Origin: Acanthaster planci | Lineage: Eukaryota; Echinodermata; Asteroidea; Valvatida; Acanthasteridae | Length of the DNA: 53,304 nt | Assembly (NCBI RefSeq): GCF_001949145.1 | Contig: NW_019091436.1 | Coordinates: forward strand, 392,485 to 445,788 | Direction of reading: 5' to 3' | In this document: one piece after another, positions 33,978 to 45,540 of the stretch | Numbering within the stretch: position 1 is the first letter of the stretch | Layout of the letters: each line of letters starts with the position of its first letter | Notes under the pieces: generated by a model | What the model saw: only the letters and a program-made list of their open reading frames with translations | Databases searched by the model: none | What the model was told of the DNA's origin: nothing | Position numbers and translations under genes: made by a program

Positions 33978-36012
33978 CCCACGGTTTTTCGAGGAGTAGG
34001 CTTGGGCCTATCCAAAATTTCGAAGACTCCTCTTTCACTCTGCCGAGAGTCGCGACTATTTAATGCAGTTAAACAGGTGAGACCTAGGAAAGTTAGAGAA
34101 GGTCGATAGGCCTATCTTCTTTTCTTTTCAAGAAACTTTCAATTGACGAACGATGCCGGGCCTGGCCCGGCCCCACGCTTGCGCTGGCCGCGCCTAGCGC
34201 CTGCACCACCACCAATCACCATCATGACCATGTCCACGAGTGTGACCTGGAAACTTGCCTTGCTTGTGAATCTGAATGGTGAGGTCAGCAAAATGTCCTC
34301 CAAGAAACATCCACGCTAACTTCTGAGACACGCACTGCGTGTGGATACAGCAAGGCGAGTCTCCGGGCCACACTCGCGGGGCGAGGTGGTCATGTCTGCA
34401 AATATGCACACTGTAGGCCTACCACCGTAAGATTATCATAATTACATGTACATTGTAGTGCTTCTACTCTAGCATGCATGTCTAGTAACTTCAACTCCAA
34501 GGCACCTTAGCCCAATTAATATCTGGTTCTGTTTCCAAGAGGTACATGTATAGAAGAATGATTCAAACACCCAAATGTGCCGAACGAAAGCATAAATAGA
34601 ACTTAAAGAAGGAGGAAACCCAGGGAAATGTTCATTTTTGCTTCATTCATTAATCCAGCCTTATTTCAGCAGGGGCATCCCAGTGAAAGTTGCCTGACTT
34701 CTCAAAATTGGCAGCTTCCCCTAATACGGGCCCATATGTTTATACATGCCCTTACATCAATATCAGTGCACCGAAATTGAAGTAGATGTGAAAGGCAATT
34801 GAAAACTCTGATCGAATTGAATACGTAACCGCTTCAACTCTAAAATTGGCTTCAGAGGATGCGGCCGAAGAAACATCCCGTCTGTTTCTTAATGAGCCGC
34901 TGAATTCATTACCAATCTTTTCAGAGATAATGATGTCAAAGACGTGTCAGAAACAGCCTAATAGGGGATGCCTCTTTCACAATCTTGTAATGCACTCAAG
35001 TACAGACTGGGCGAAGTGGAAATGGGGCAAAGTGGCGGTGGGGCAAAGTTGGAATGGTACAATGTGGTTAGGTGCGAAGAGGTTAGAGTGAAGTGGTTAC
35101 GGGGCGAAGCGGAACTGCGGTGAAGTGACTGTAAAGCGGTGTGGTGGGTTGTAGGTCGTTGAGTCCAGCTCAATTACATGTAAGCTACATCACTCTTCAT
35201 GTAGAACCCTAGAATTTTTGGAGATGGGGTCTGATTTTAAGTCAGCCTTTATGTACAAAAATGTATAATTTGAACATGTTCAAGTCTGTGGAACATGTAG
35301 GAATATCCATGCTTGCTACACAGTACGACATATAGCGCGTGCCCTGCCTATATTTGTATCACTCCATGATCAAAAAAGCCAGAGTATCTGCACTGGTTCA
35401 CTGAACTGTGTTGGTTTAGCTTTCAAATTAAAGTTGTAAACATCTGTTTTAAATTGTAGTTTGGCCAAGTCACTTCACTCCTCGTTTCTAACGTCACTGT
35501 TTTTATGACCCCACGTCTGTGTTCCTTTTACTTGTGATCATTCTTCCCTAATCATTACTTGTCGTCTTTTTATTACAACAGCCGCTCTGCATTGCAGGAC
35601 AGCAGTTGAGCAGTACAAGACAACATCTAACTTCAGAAGTGAGTTTGTCTTCCACAGTATAAGAAATTTTGTAGTGCATTTTAAATCAGTTTTGCTTGAC
35701 AAAGTAGTGTCTTTATGCTGTTGACAACATAGGCATGTACTTTGCTGCAATTTTAGTGTGATACTTATGTTTGGAGTAGTCTATTTTCATGTTCAGCTTT
35801 GAGATTAAAAGCTTCTACATAATTCTTCAAGCAGAGGTGAAACCTACATGTAGGCTGGATAATGAAGACCAGATTTGAGGAATCTTAGCAGGTTTTCTTG
35901 GTGTTTTTTAACAGCACCTAGCAGCGAGATATGGAGGTTGGCACACAGTCACACTGATTCCAGGTGATGGCATTGGCCCAGAACTAATGGCACATGTCAG
36001 GGAGGTCTTCAG
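33969..36012 (+). CDS. IDH3G: IDH3 exons 1-3: transit peptide and N-terminal IPGDGIGPE segment
   Basis: Exon 1 (33969-34076, 36 codons) and exon 2 (35582-35638, 19 codons) encode the import presequence and linker, both phase 0. Exon 3 (35915-36012) begins [19 protein letters not shown] and ends in phase 2 inside the arginine of VFR. A GC-rich strip follows exon 1 at about 34150-34200. Confidence 0.87.
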
Positions 36013-39000
36013 GTAAATAAATCTGATTGTGAGCTCTATGTTTGGTTTTTGTGCCTTTGAGAATTTAAGAGAGTTTTTATTTTATCGAATTAATCTTTTG
36101 TCTTTTTCACCACTCTTGGAAACCATTGTAGTTTGAATAAAAGAAGTTGCCCAGAACCATGTGCAGAAGGATTATCAGAAGGAAAACATAGACTACTGAT
36201 ATCATTTTATCCTTCCTTTGTGACTTTCCGAAACTGAATATGTAGCCGTTTGTTTTTGGTGAGCTACGAAGCAAGTGCTAGCCTATGTAATACTGACTTC
36301 CGTCTTCTGTCCGTCCGTCTGGCCGTCCTCAAATATTAAAGTTTTTCCTTGCCGGCCCATAGGTGTTAAAATGTGCCATTGAGTGCTTGTTTGCTTGTAT
36401 TTGGAATTCCATCAGTGTTTAAATAGTCTCATATGGCATTAATGCTCAGAAACTTATGAATTTAATGAAAAAATTATAAAAGTAGAGTCCATCACAAGTC
36501 CCTTCCCTGCACCAACCTGACCCCTGTTGTAGTAGAGTCCATCACAAGTCCCTTCCTAAATCCTGTTACAATTCCAATCACAAGACCAGTCATAAGTGAT
36601 GGGTGAACAGTGACAAAGGGACGCTTTTGTCACAATTCATAAAGCTTGTGACTTGGCTTAAGACTAAATGACTTGTGATGGCCTTGCAATGGATTTACAG
36701 GGACTTCTGATGGGCTCAATGACAACGCTGAACCTGATGCTGCAACAGGTGCCCCAACCCTGCAGATTTGGTGCGAAAGAATCTTGTAGACTTAATGAGT
36801 TGTGCTGATTACAGGCATGCCGATGCTCCAATCGACTTTGAGGAGTTGATGCTGAGTGGAGAGAGAGCATCAGTAGAAGGGGAAGGAGTGGAGGATGCCT
36901 TGGTAGCCATCAAGAGGAATGGAACAGCTCTCAAGGGAAACATCCACACTGAAGTCAACCGCCTGGCTGTCTGTAAATCAGACAATGTCCGACTCAGGTC
37001 AGTTGGTATCGGTGTTATAGCTGGGATCCTCACAGACCATCACAAGATCATCACAAGACCGTCTTAAGATCATCACAACACCAACACCAGACCTCCAGTC
37101 TGAATGCAAGTCACAAGCTATTTAAATGAAATGCAGCAGCATTCCTTTGTCATTGTTTAGCCTGTTACTTGTGACTGGTCTTGTGATGGTCTTGAGACTG
37201 GTCTTAGGAATGGTCTTGTGATGGTCTTGACCATAGCAGTTGTAGGTATAGAACATGCCCTGATGATGTCACTGGCCCAGTATGGTCATCGATGATAACA
37301 TTTAGCACAGTAGCATAGTGTTTGTGAAGCAGAAAATTGCACTGCATTGTCGTGTATGCTTGTTTGTTTCTTGTAGATTAAAAAGTCTCATTGAATAAAA
37401 CAGGATGCGAGAAACAAAAACACTGTAACCCACCAAAAAGGGACTAATTTATTTCCAGTTATCTTTCAAGAATAATTTCCAGCCAAAACAGACCCACCTG
37501 AAGACTCCAATCTTGATTGCATTTTTCTTCTACTGGTAATCGTTCAAACCTACAGGCAGATTTTAGAGAGATGACTCATTTACTTTGGGAGTGGCTCATC
37601 CAACACCTCATATTTGATCAGATTAATTTGGGCGAGAGCCCAGCAGTAATGAGTTGTTTCCGTTGTATCAATTATCCACAGAGTTGGGCTAGATCTGTTT
37701 GCCAACGTCATTCACTGCAAAAGTCTTCCGGGACTACAGACGAGACACAGTAACATTGACATCATCATCATCAGAGAAAACACTGAAGGGGAGTACTCCA
37801 GCCTAGAACATGAGGTTGGAAACACCATGCTATTTGTTTTGGACTGACATGTGACTTGTTTTCCTCATAAATGATCTTTTGAAATTGAAATTGAAATGTT
37901 TTTATAGAAAGTCTTGTTAATTAAAAGTACATGTATGGAAATATTACAGGAAAAGCAAAACTACTTAGTTTTAGACAGTTGACAATATGATCAAATTATT
38001 TGAAAATGTGAGGAATGGACATTTGAAAGTGTTCATGTTTCTGCTTTTTACCTTGTCTTTGTGAATGTTCATATTTTCCTCAAAAATTCTGCCAGTAATC
38101 ACTCTTTTTTGCTGGATAGAGTTCGAATGGTGTGGTTGAAAGCCTGAAGATCATAACAGAGGAACGGTCAAAGCGCATCGCTAAGTACGCATTTGACTAC
38201 GCAACCAAACACAATCGCAAGAAGGTTACCGCCATTCATAAGGCCAACATCATGTAAGTTAAAAGTAGTTTGCTCCAAGGTCAATTGACAGGTCATCCAA
38301 CACAGCATGGGCCAGCCATTTTAGGATTTCAGTTTCCATTATGAAGTTGTATGAGTCACATGGAATATAAATTGGAGTTGTCCATTCAGACTTGACCTAT
38401 CAATTGTATCTTATTTTGTCAATTGTAGAATAAGTCGTATTGCAATTTCAAAGAACGTGGACAAAATAAGACAGGTGTCTATAGAGCTGTAGTCCATTTA
38501 TTGTAGTCTTGGCAATTCTTCCTCGCAGGAAACTCGGAGACGGATTGTTTCTGGAGAGTTGCCGTAGTGTGTCTAAGCTTTATCCAAAGATTGAATTTGG
38601 TGATATGATTGTGGACAATTGCTGCATGCAGGTTTGTAAAGGATTTGGTAAGGGAGAATGTCTTAAAATATGTAAGAAATGGTGGAATCCAAGATTTCTC
38701 TCCCTCATGGTGATATTTTCTGTTGTGACTACTTGTAGCTAGTATCTGGGATTTTTACCAATTTGGAACTGTTTCAAATTTTAAGGCTTGACAAATGTCT
38801 TCTCTTAAACACTTCTCGTATGATCTGTTTGGCACTGCCTATGGCACTCATTGTGAGCACGTTTGATTATTACTACACAATTACGTACATGTATTTTTGC
38901 CTTGTGGCATTTGGTGTAAATAGGGACTCACTGTACAAAGTGCCGATTGAGGTTCAAGAACACCCGTCTGCCTTTGAGTTCATGTACTATGGAAATGGGG

Positions 39001-40612
39001 GGGGTTTACCCATTTTATTGTGCTGTGATTAAATCTGGTTTTTTTTTTTTATTTGTGTGTTTCACTTATTCAGCTGGTATCCAACCCCAATCAGTTTGAT
39101 GTCATGGTGATGCCCAATCTCTATGGCAACATCATCAGCAACATAGGCGCTGGACTTGTTGGGGGACCAGGGCTGGTGCCAGGGCAGAACATCGGAGAGG
39201 AGTTTGCTGTCTTTGAAACGGTAAGAAGGTTAAATCCCTCCTCTCTCTGTGGCCAAGAGTTGTCCTTTAAGCGAGCTAACTGAAGAAAAACAGGAACTTT
39301 AAAATGCATCTTTGATTTTTCCTTGCATGATAAGTTACTAAGCAAATCTGCTGAGCAGGTCTTTGTATCACACATCGTTGGTTTGAATTATTCAGTGTTT
39401 CATCTCGTAAATTGGGCTCATTTGCATACACGGACAGCGGTGACATTCTATTGTGATAGATATTATCAAAACATTTTGGTTTACTGTGGGATAATTTACA
39501 TCAAGAGTTCGCAAACCAGGGGATAGGGCGATGAACTGCTGTGTTCAGAAACCTCAGCAATTTTTCAAAGATACTGCAGAGAGATAATGCAATGTNNNNN
39601 NNNNNNNNNNNNNNNNNNNNNNNNNNNNNNNNNNNNNNNNNNNNNNNNNNNNNNNNNNNNNNNNNNNNNNNNNNNNNNNNNNNNNNNNNNNNNNNNCAGA
39701 CTGACTGGCAATGTGGTTAACCCTTTCCTCACTCACCTTCAATTTGTGTTAAGCGCTATTGTAGAAAGTCAGTAGCATAAGAATTTAATACCGTCTGTAC
39801 TTTCCGTTATTGCTCATCCGTGGAAATGGGCACTTTCTAGGTAGTCTTGTTAAGGTAAAGTCTTGTAAAAGTAATGTTTTCAGTACCCACTCTGAACAGC
39901 CAATTTCATTCTGTTCTCCACCCCTAAGGCAACAAGAAACACAGGGAAGACCATCGCAGGACAGAATGTAGCCAATCCGACGGCCATGCTCCTAGCCGGC
40001 TGTCTGTTACTCAGACATTTAGGCTTGAATCAACACGCTGATCTCATCAATGCTGCGGTCATGAAAACAGTCACTGAGAACATGGTGAACTCTTTCACTC
40101 ATTTCTTGTTACCAGACCTCAGAAAAAACAGTAATGTCTTACATTTTTAATTCCAGCTATTGCCATTTAGATACGGACAATGCTGAAAATCCAACCAAAA
40201 TTGATTTCTTTTCTCTCAGTTTGATTTTGTATAATGATTGAAGAGCTGATGTCATGCAAGGACTTTTAAATGTTGTATGGTGAAGACTAGAAAAAGTAAC
40301 CTGGTAATACTTTTTTGTTTTGTGCAAGGCAGTGCATAGGATGGATTATTATTACCTTACAGGATTTGTCTTTGCTAGAAATACTAATATGAGGGTGGTG
40401 ACACTGTGACATGTGTTTTTGGTCTCCTCATAAAAATGTTTTGATAATCTTAAGTGTTTGAGCGCTGTCTCTGTGTTCTAGTCAATTTGTCTGTTTAATC
40501 CAATATTGCATTTACATCACAACAGGTGCACACAGCTGATCTAGGAGGCGTTGCAACTACATCAGATGTTGTGGAAGGAGTCATCAAGGAAATACAAGCC
40601 ATGAAACAATAA
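33969..40612 (+). CDS. IDH3G: Mitochondrial NAD-dependent isocitrate dehydrogenase, regulatory (gamma-like) subunit, complete
   Basis: Exons: 33969-34076, 35582-35638, 35915-36012, 36815-36997, 37682-37814, 38120-38253, 38529-38631, 39074-39220, 39929-40084 and 40526-40612. Phases agree, giving 401 aa against about 393 for human IDH3 gamma. The N-terminus [13 protein letters not shown] is basic and lacks acids, as expected for mitochondrial import. Family landmarks are [16 protein letters not shown] (65-80), [67 protein letters not shown] (280-295), GPGLVPG and [10 protein letters not shown]. The GNIISN stretch has Asn at 291 and 295 where the catalytic alpha subunit has metal-binding Asp, so this is a regulatory subunit of the TCA-cycle heteromer. 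The ends look gamma-like ([22 protein letters not shown]), while AFDYATK and DNCCMQLV look beta-like. Confidence 0.93.
35005..35150 (+). repeat. Degenerate GGGGCRAAGTGG-type tandem repeat
   Basis: A purine-rich, G-heavy stretch has recurring variants of GGGGCAAAGTGG and GGGGCGAAGCGG at irregular 10-20 bp spacing, in IDH3 intron 1. It creates a chance ORF on each strand. Confidence 0.5.
36482..36690 (-). mobile_element. MITE family member, copy A (IDH3 intron 3)
   Basis: The ends are inverted: GTCCATCACAAGTC on the left (present twice, at about 36487 and 36539) and GACTTGTGATGGCC on the right (about 36670). On the minus strand the core reads AAGCCAAGTCACAAGC, matching copies B-D. It ends about 125 bp before exon 4. 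Its length and ends fit a non-autonomous DNA transposon. Confidence 0.6.
36815..37814 (+). CDS. IDH3G: IDH3 exons 4-5: substrate-side loop and ENTEGEYS motif
   Basis: Exon 4 (36815-36997) encodes [11 protein letters not shown] to SDNVRLR. Exon 5 (37682-37814) encodes [29 protein letters not shown] and [11 protein letters not shown]. The exon 5 donor is GAG|GTTGGA, a weak site, but only this cut keeps the phase and conserved sequence. The intron between the exons contains MITE copy B. Confidence 0.87.
37034..37231 (+). mobile_element. MITE family member, copy B (IDH3 intron 4)
   Basis: Left end AGACCATCACAAGA, core GAATGCAAGTCACAAGC then CATTCCTTTGTCATT, right end GGTCTTGTGATGGTCTT. The ends are inverted complements. 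It starts 37 bp after the exon 4 donor. The terminal motif is itself repeated inside both ends. Confidence 0.72.
38120..39220 (+). CDS. IDH3G: IDH3 exons 6-8: HKANIMKLGDG and Asn-substituted metal site
   Basis: Exon 6 (38120-38253) gives [20 protein letters not shown] and [10 protein letters not shown]. Exon 7 (38529-38631) gives [20 protein letters not shown] and DNCCMQ. Exon 8 (39074-39220) gives [19 protein letters not shown], then [20 protein letters not shown]. Residues N291 and N295 replace the catalytic aspartates of the alpha subunit. Confidence 0.9.
39596..39696. other. Assembly gap (101 N)
   Basis: A run of N in IDH3 intron 8, between exon 8 (ends 39220) and exon 9 (starts 39929). 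The real length may differ. No coding sequence is missing from the IDH3 reading frame. Confidence 0.99.
39929..40612 (+). CDS. IDH3G: IDH3 exons 9-10: C-terminal part and stop
   Basis: Exon 9 (39929-40084) gives [20 protein letters not shown] and a helix [13 protein letters not shown]. Exon 10 (40526-40612) gives [18 protein letters not shown] and ends KQ-TAA at 40610-40612. The intron before exon 9 contains the N gap, but both flanking exons are intact and in phase. Confidence 0.9.
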
Positions 40613-41009
40613 ACTTGCACATCTCAACAACTACAGACTCTCTTTCTGTATGATTTATCTTGTTATAGATTGGCCCTATTTGTGAAGATAGAAAAATGTA
40701 TTTATTCCCAAATTTTAAAATGTGAGGCAGTAAATACATGTACCAGAGGCATTCTTAGATTTAGGTAGCTGTATGTCATGGGTCAAGAACCAAATTTCTC
40801 ATCAGACTTTTGAGGTTATCCCGAAAAAGTGTCTTCACAAAAGCTTAGCCTACCAGCAACATTTTCTCCTAAACTTTTAATTTATTCCTGAAATTTGAAG
40901 TTCCAGCCCATTTCATTGCCTCTTTTCTTTGCTCTGAGGTGATGTTTAGAAGGCTTTATAATATTTGTTGAGGCTTGACTTCGTGTTGCGTTACCTCTGA
41001 ATTAAGCGC

Positions 41010-41015
41010 AATAAA
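41010..41015 (+). terminator. Likely IDH3 polyadenylation signal AATAAA
   Basis: Canonical hexamer about 400 nt after the IDH3 stop, with T/G-rich DNA downstream (for example near 41060-41090). It is the first strong match after the stop. Confidence 0.5.
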
Positions 41016-42370
41016 AGTTCTTGATGTTCATGTATTTAACATGTTGTGAAGGTTAGGACCCTTTTTTCATTATTGTATTTGTCCATTGAGCACTTTTTGG
41101 AAGATTTTTAAAGTAAAGTTGCAATCAATATTGGATTAAAAAGACTTTACATATACAAATTTAACATTTTGTATAGATGCTGAGGTCACTTGTGTGTTAT
41201 TAACATAAAATATTTAATTAATTATTTAGTGTAAAATGTATGATGCTGAGGTATTGCCTGCTTGAAGGTGATTTGCTGTGTATAAAAATTATGTATGACT
41301 TTGACTTGAATTAACAGTTATTACTGTTTATAAATGGAGATTAATTGCAACTCAATAATTGCAGTGCATGTTTCTCCCTTTTAGTGAATATTTATGACAG
41401 ATGAGCAATTTCAAAAGTTTTTAAGTATTATTTTGTCTAACACTATTGGTTATTATACCAAGAGTACGCCACTCCAATATTTGAAGGAGATTTTTGTTGA
41501 ATTTCTTGAAACAGAATGATTTGGGTTTTCACTCACTTAAAACCTGTCAGAAAGGTTTGAGAGTCACTTGTCACAATCCAATCAGATTGGTGCAATACAT
41601 CAACAAACTACAGTTTTGTTCAGTGTGATGGATGTATATAGTCTTCTGTTTGGCTTCATTTGATGTGTCAGTTTGCTTAGCTCATGGCTTAACTATTTGT
41701 AACACCGAAGAATAAGAAGGCGTGTAATTAACAACTCAAAAGTTTCTTACTAAAATGTTATTTGATAAATACTGCAAACATTTTAAGCAAGATTTTCTTA
41801 GATTTTGAGTAAACGACATGGATTTCAAATTTCAGCTTGAAGCTTGTGAATAATTTGAGTTGTAGGAAGCGCAAGCGGGCCGTTTTGAGTGACGAATGAA
41901 GGGACCCTTATACAATCACAGGTTACATGTGGTGAATGGAGCGACTGCGCATGTACTTAAAATAATCATATTAACTAACCGCCTGGGGTGTATGTAAAAT
42001 CATATTAAAATCGGAGGATTGAGGACGGTTAAGACCTTCTGACGGCGCTAGATGTAACTGGAAAATTCCCACTCGAGGCACCGCTGATTAGATACACGTT
42101 CTTTGACAGATTTTTCCCATTGGCATTGGTCGCGTCGTCTGCTTCAGCTGTCGCTTTTGCCTGATTCGTAACTCCCTGGTTTTGGAATTTTAGTTCAATA
42201 ATGAGCCACATACTGTCAACAAACGTACATCTACCACGTGCAATCGATGCAAATACCGTGAAGTAGTTCTTTTCAATTCGAACACTGATGATTTCAAAGA
42301 CAGGTTCATTCATGATTCAGTGGATTGCCGGGAATTCTAAAAACCCTAGAAGCTTTTCAACTTAGTCAAG
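41016..42370. other. Intergenic region between IDH3 and the sulfatase gene
   Basis: AT-rich to about 41850, then GC rises near 41860-42440. A 94-codon minus-strand ORF (42313-42029) lies in this richer part but has no supporting motif or splice site. An E-box CACGTG is at 42235-42240. No gene is supported. Confidence 0.5.
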
Positions 42371-42466
42371 AGAGGGCGGCTTTGCGTTAGCACCATAGTA
42401 CATAAACATAAATCGGCGCCGCGGCGAACTGATCAGCTGATCGGCAGACGGTTGTCGATGTTGTTT
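42371..42466 (+). promoter_or_regulatory. Possible promoter-proximal 5' UTR exon of the sulfatase gene
   Basis: A locally GC-rich strip (CGGCGCCGCGGCG, then the palindrome GATCAGCTGATC) ends in a good donor TTGTTT|GTGAGT at 42466/42467. The coding exon of the sulfatase begins right after an acceptor at 43923, with 19 nt of leader before its ATG. A non-coding first exon here would explain that acceptor. The left limit is a guess. Confidence 0.35.
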
Positions 42467-42860
42467 GTGAGTATTTTTGTATTTTTTTTACAATTACAAT
42501 ACAGTTACAATAGATTACGAGAGGTGGGGACCTGTACCTCTGTATACATAGCTTTGTAGCCTGTACATACGTGACAAACCCTTTGGCAATCATGACAGTT
42601 ACTGACTCCCTGAGTACTACGGTAAATTAATTATGCTTCAATATTTTCCCAGCTAAATTTATCCACAGAGCAACTTAAGGGCACAGATGATTTATCGCTC
42701 TCTAGCTCTGATGGCTCCGGGGGAAAATTAGTGATGTCCGTATTTTGAACTCTGTCCGTTGAAATAACATGAATCTGAGATTGAAAAACTTTCAGATATT
42801 CGTACATACGTACGTGTAATACACTCGTACTATGCATGGTCAAGTGGTAAAATTGTACAC

Positions 42861-42956
42861 AACCAACAATCACCCCCAGAACTGTAGGGGTCCGACGTCC
42901 GCCCTGTTCCCTCGAAGCGGGTCGGACAGCCCCTACAATTCGGGGGTAACCAACAA
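42861..42956. mobile_element. 78-bp hairpin element flanked by 9-bp direct repeats
   Basis: AACCAACAA at 42861-42869 is repeated at 42948-42956. Between them is an inverted repeat. The left arm ACCCCCAGAACTGTAGGGG then TCCGAC pairs with the right arm GTCGGACAGCCCCTACA then ATTCGGGGGT, with few mismatches. A short palindrome inside a 9-bp duplication is what a tiny non-autonomous DNA transposon leaves. It lies in the presumed 5' UTR intron of the sulfatase gene. Confidence 0.65.
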
Positions 42957-43942
42957 CTTGGAGTCAGCATTCTGCAGTCTTTCCATTTTTTAATTGTAGG
43001 AATAGGTGCCTGACAGTAGGCCCCCTAATGTGAAACACGTAAGTAAGACTCTGGGAATTGTAAATTTGGGGACCCTGCTCCTACATTTTAATTTTTTGAT
43101 ACATCTTGGTAGATGACTATGACATCATGCTTAATAACTGTAGGGTTAATGTTGTCAAAAAAGGGCAGGGTTTTTAGTTTGGAGGGAAATTATGATGAGG
43201 TGAAGCTGTGAGTGTTTTAACAAACGACACATAGTGGATTCAAATTTGCATAGTTGGTTTATCAGTAAGAAAGTCACATTTTCTCACACTTAACAATTTG
43301 AAATTTCAAAAAAATAGGGCCAGCGCAATAAAGAGAGCATTGCCTTTGTATTTTGGTGGGGACTGACCAGTTTACAAGATTAAAATGACAAAAAACTGGT
43401 GAGTCTCCAAGTATACAATCCCTGTAACTTCGGCCTACCCCCAGGAGCACTGACGGCAGAAGTAGTGGGCATCCCCCCCCCATTTTTACAGGTCCTGTAA
43501 TGGGATGGGTCTTAATGAATCCGCACTTTAATGGCTGATGCCTGATAGTCTCTTGACTGGTCCCTCCACTTTGGAAATCGTTCCACCACCATTGCCCAGA
43601 ACTGTGAGGTAACTTCAGCCCTAACATGCCCGATGTTCATGACAATTTCCTGTCATGAGCATTACTCGGGTGAGAGTAACTCAAGCCAGCTCCAGCTTGA
43701 CGTGTGGCCAAACTGCATTTATGGATTTTTTGCGTGTCATTTGTGTCATGTTTGTACGTGGGGTTGGGAGAAAGGGAAGATCTAAGATGAACCATTGTTT
43801 TCGGCATGGCCCCACCATTGAGATTCCACTGGGATGGATGATGTGCTACAGAGGGAGTTTATTCATGTTATAGTAGCCTATCTTATAAAACACGAAAGAA
43901 CAACTTGTTTTCTCTTTTCATAGAGCAGTTCCATCCAAGCTG

Positions 43943-45540
43943 ATGATGATGACGACTTTCCGATTGATGTTTCCATTGACTATCCTCCTCATTTTCTCTG
44001 TGATTGTGACTGAGCATCCTGTCCTAGCAAAGACCAAGAACAACATAAGATATGAGGAGCCTAAGTCCAAGATGCAGCCTCACATTATCATCATTCTAGC
44101 GGATGACTTGGTACGTACAGACCTTAGCCTTTTCTTGATTCCCAAATGAGGAAGCTGACCCAGGAGAAATGTGTAGCTAATACTGTGGGTTGGTTTTGTC
44201 ACTGAGACCATCACAAGACCAGACATTAGACCAAATGACCAGATCAAAGATCAGTCACCTGTACGAAGCCAGGCACAAAAAAATTGGTAAATGTTGATAG
44301 ATCAATGCTTTTGGTGAAGTTCATTTAATTTCATTGTAGCTTATGACTTGAATTCAGACTTGGGGTGTGGTGTTAATCTGTTGATAGTCTTGTGGAATCT
44401 TGTGATGGTCTTAAGAGGTCATGAATGTAGTGCTGATAGTTGTTAGAGTTATCCTGTTTTGAGGATACCCGTAGTCTTCTCAGCAAAGAAATATGCTGCA
44501 TTGCAGGACACTTACATGTAATGCCACTCGATGCAGATGGCTCTAGCAGGGTCTATGATTGGCACAGACAGATGGGTGCTGGTAAATTTGATTTGTAAAT
44601 TCTGTTGACAAATTTTGGCAAGCATCTCACTTTAATAATCTCACTTTCATTCATGAAACTAATTGACACGTAGCTAGATGTTTCACCCATTGTCTGTAGC
44701 ATTTTATCATGAAATTAAGAGTACATTTGTAGATTTTGCTGTTTGTTTCTGTTTATCAGGGCTGGAATGATGTTAGTTTCCACGGCTCCTATCAGATTCC
44801 AACTCCACACCTGGATGAGTTGGCCTATAGTGGTGTGTTGCTGTCCAATTACTACGTTTTGCCCATCTGCACGCCGACACGGAGCGCATTAATGACCGGC
44901 AGATATCCAATCCACACGGGTAAAGAATTGGCAATGACTTTGATCAAAAAATTATTGATAATATGGTGATTTTTTTTCAAGTTATCTCGCAATGACCCAA
45001 AGAAACTGGAACATATTGTCACACCATGGGTCTGTCCTACCCAACTAGGACAGCTGTGGAGAGTCAATGAAAAAAAAAAAAAAAGACAAAGTAATAAAAC
45101 TCAGGAGCTGAATTAATATATTCTGTTTACTTTAAAATCAATCAACCATCATCATAGACATCATTAATTTACCCAAAACATCTCCTGCTGTGTCTTTTAA
45201 CCTCCAGAGATCTTCCAAATCCACCTGGAGGTTGAAGGATTGTTTTGCATAATTTACAGTGAAATAATGTTCAAAACCTTTGGAAGTTGAAGCACAGAGG
45301 ATGTGCCTTTGGTTTCTAGTGCAGAACATTTTAGATATAGAAGGACTTTGGAAGGATCTTGGGGGAAAATGCTTAGGAAGGTAAAAGATTTTTCCTGAAG
45401 GTAATATCCCTCGTCAACTTTGTCCAGGTATGTGGCATAGTGTCATCATTGCAGCAGAGCCATGGGGTTTAGGTATGGATGAAGTCATTCTACCTCAATT
45501 AATGAAGCAACAAGGGTACCACACCCACATGGTCGGAAAG
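43943..45540 (+). CDS. ARSB: Sulfatase exons 1-3: signal peptide, Ca2+ site and formylglycine cysteine
   Basis: The first of three consecutive ATGs (43943) opens [20 protein letters not shown]. Any of the three could start translation. Exon 2 (44760-44919) has [20 protein letters not shown], the sulfatase signature with C93. Exon 3 (45428-45540) ends GYHTHMVGK with K147 at the splice junction. An exon 1 acceptor at 43923 implies an upstream untranslated exon. Confidence 0.9.

Noticed and set aside
42029-42313. 94-codon minus-strand ORF near the presumed sulfatase promoter
   Set aside because: It could be a divergent gene, but I see no splice donor, no motif and no partner exon.
43274-43627. 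117-codon minus-strand ORF before the sulfatase start
   Set aside because: It crosses homopolymer runs, lacks domain features and lies in the presumed 5' UTR intron.
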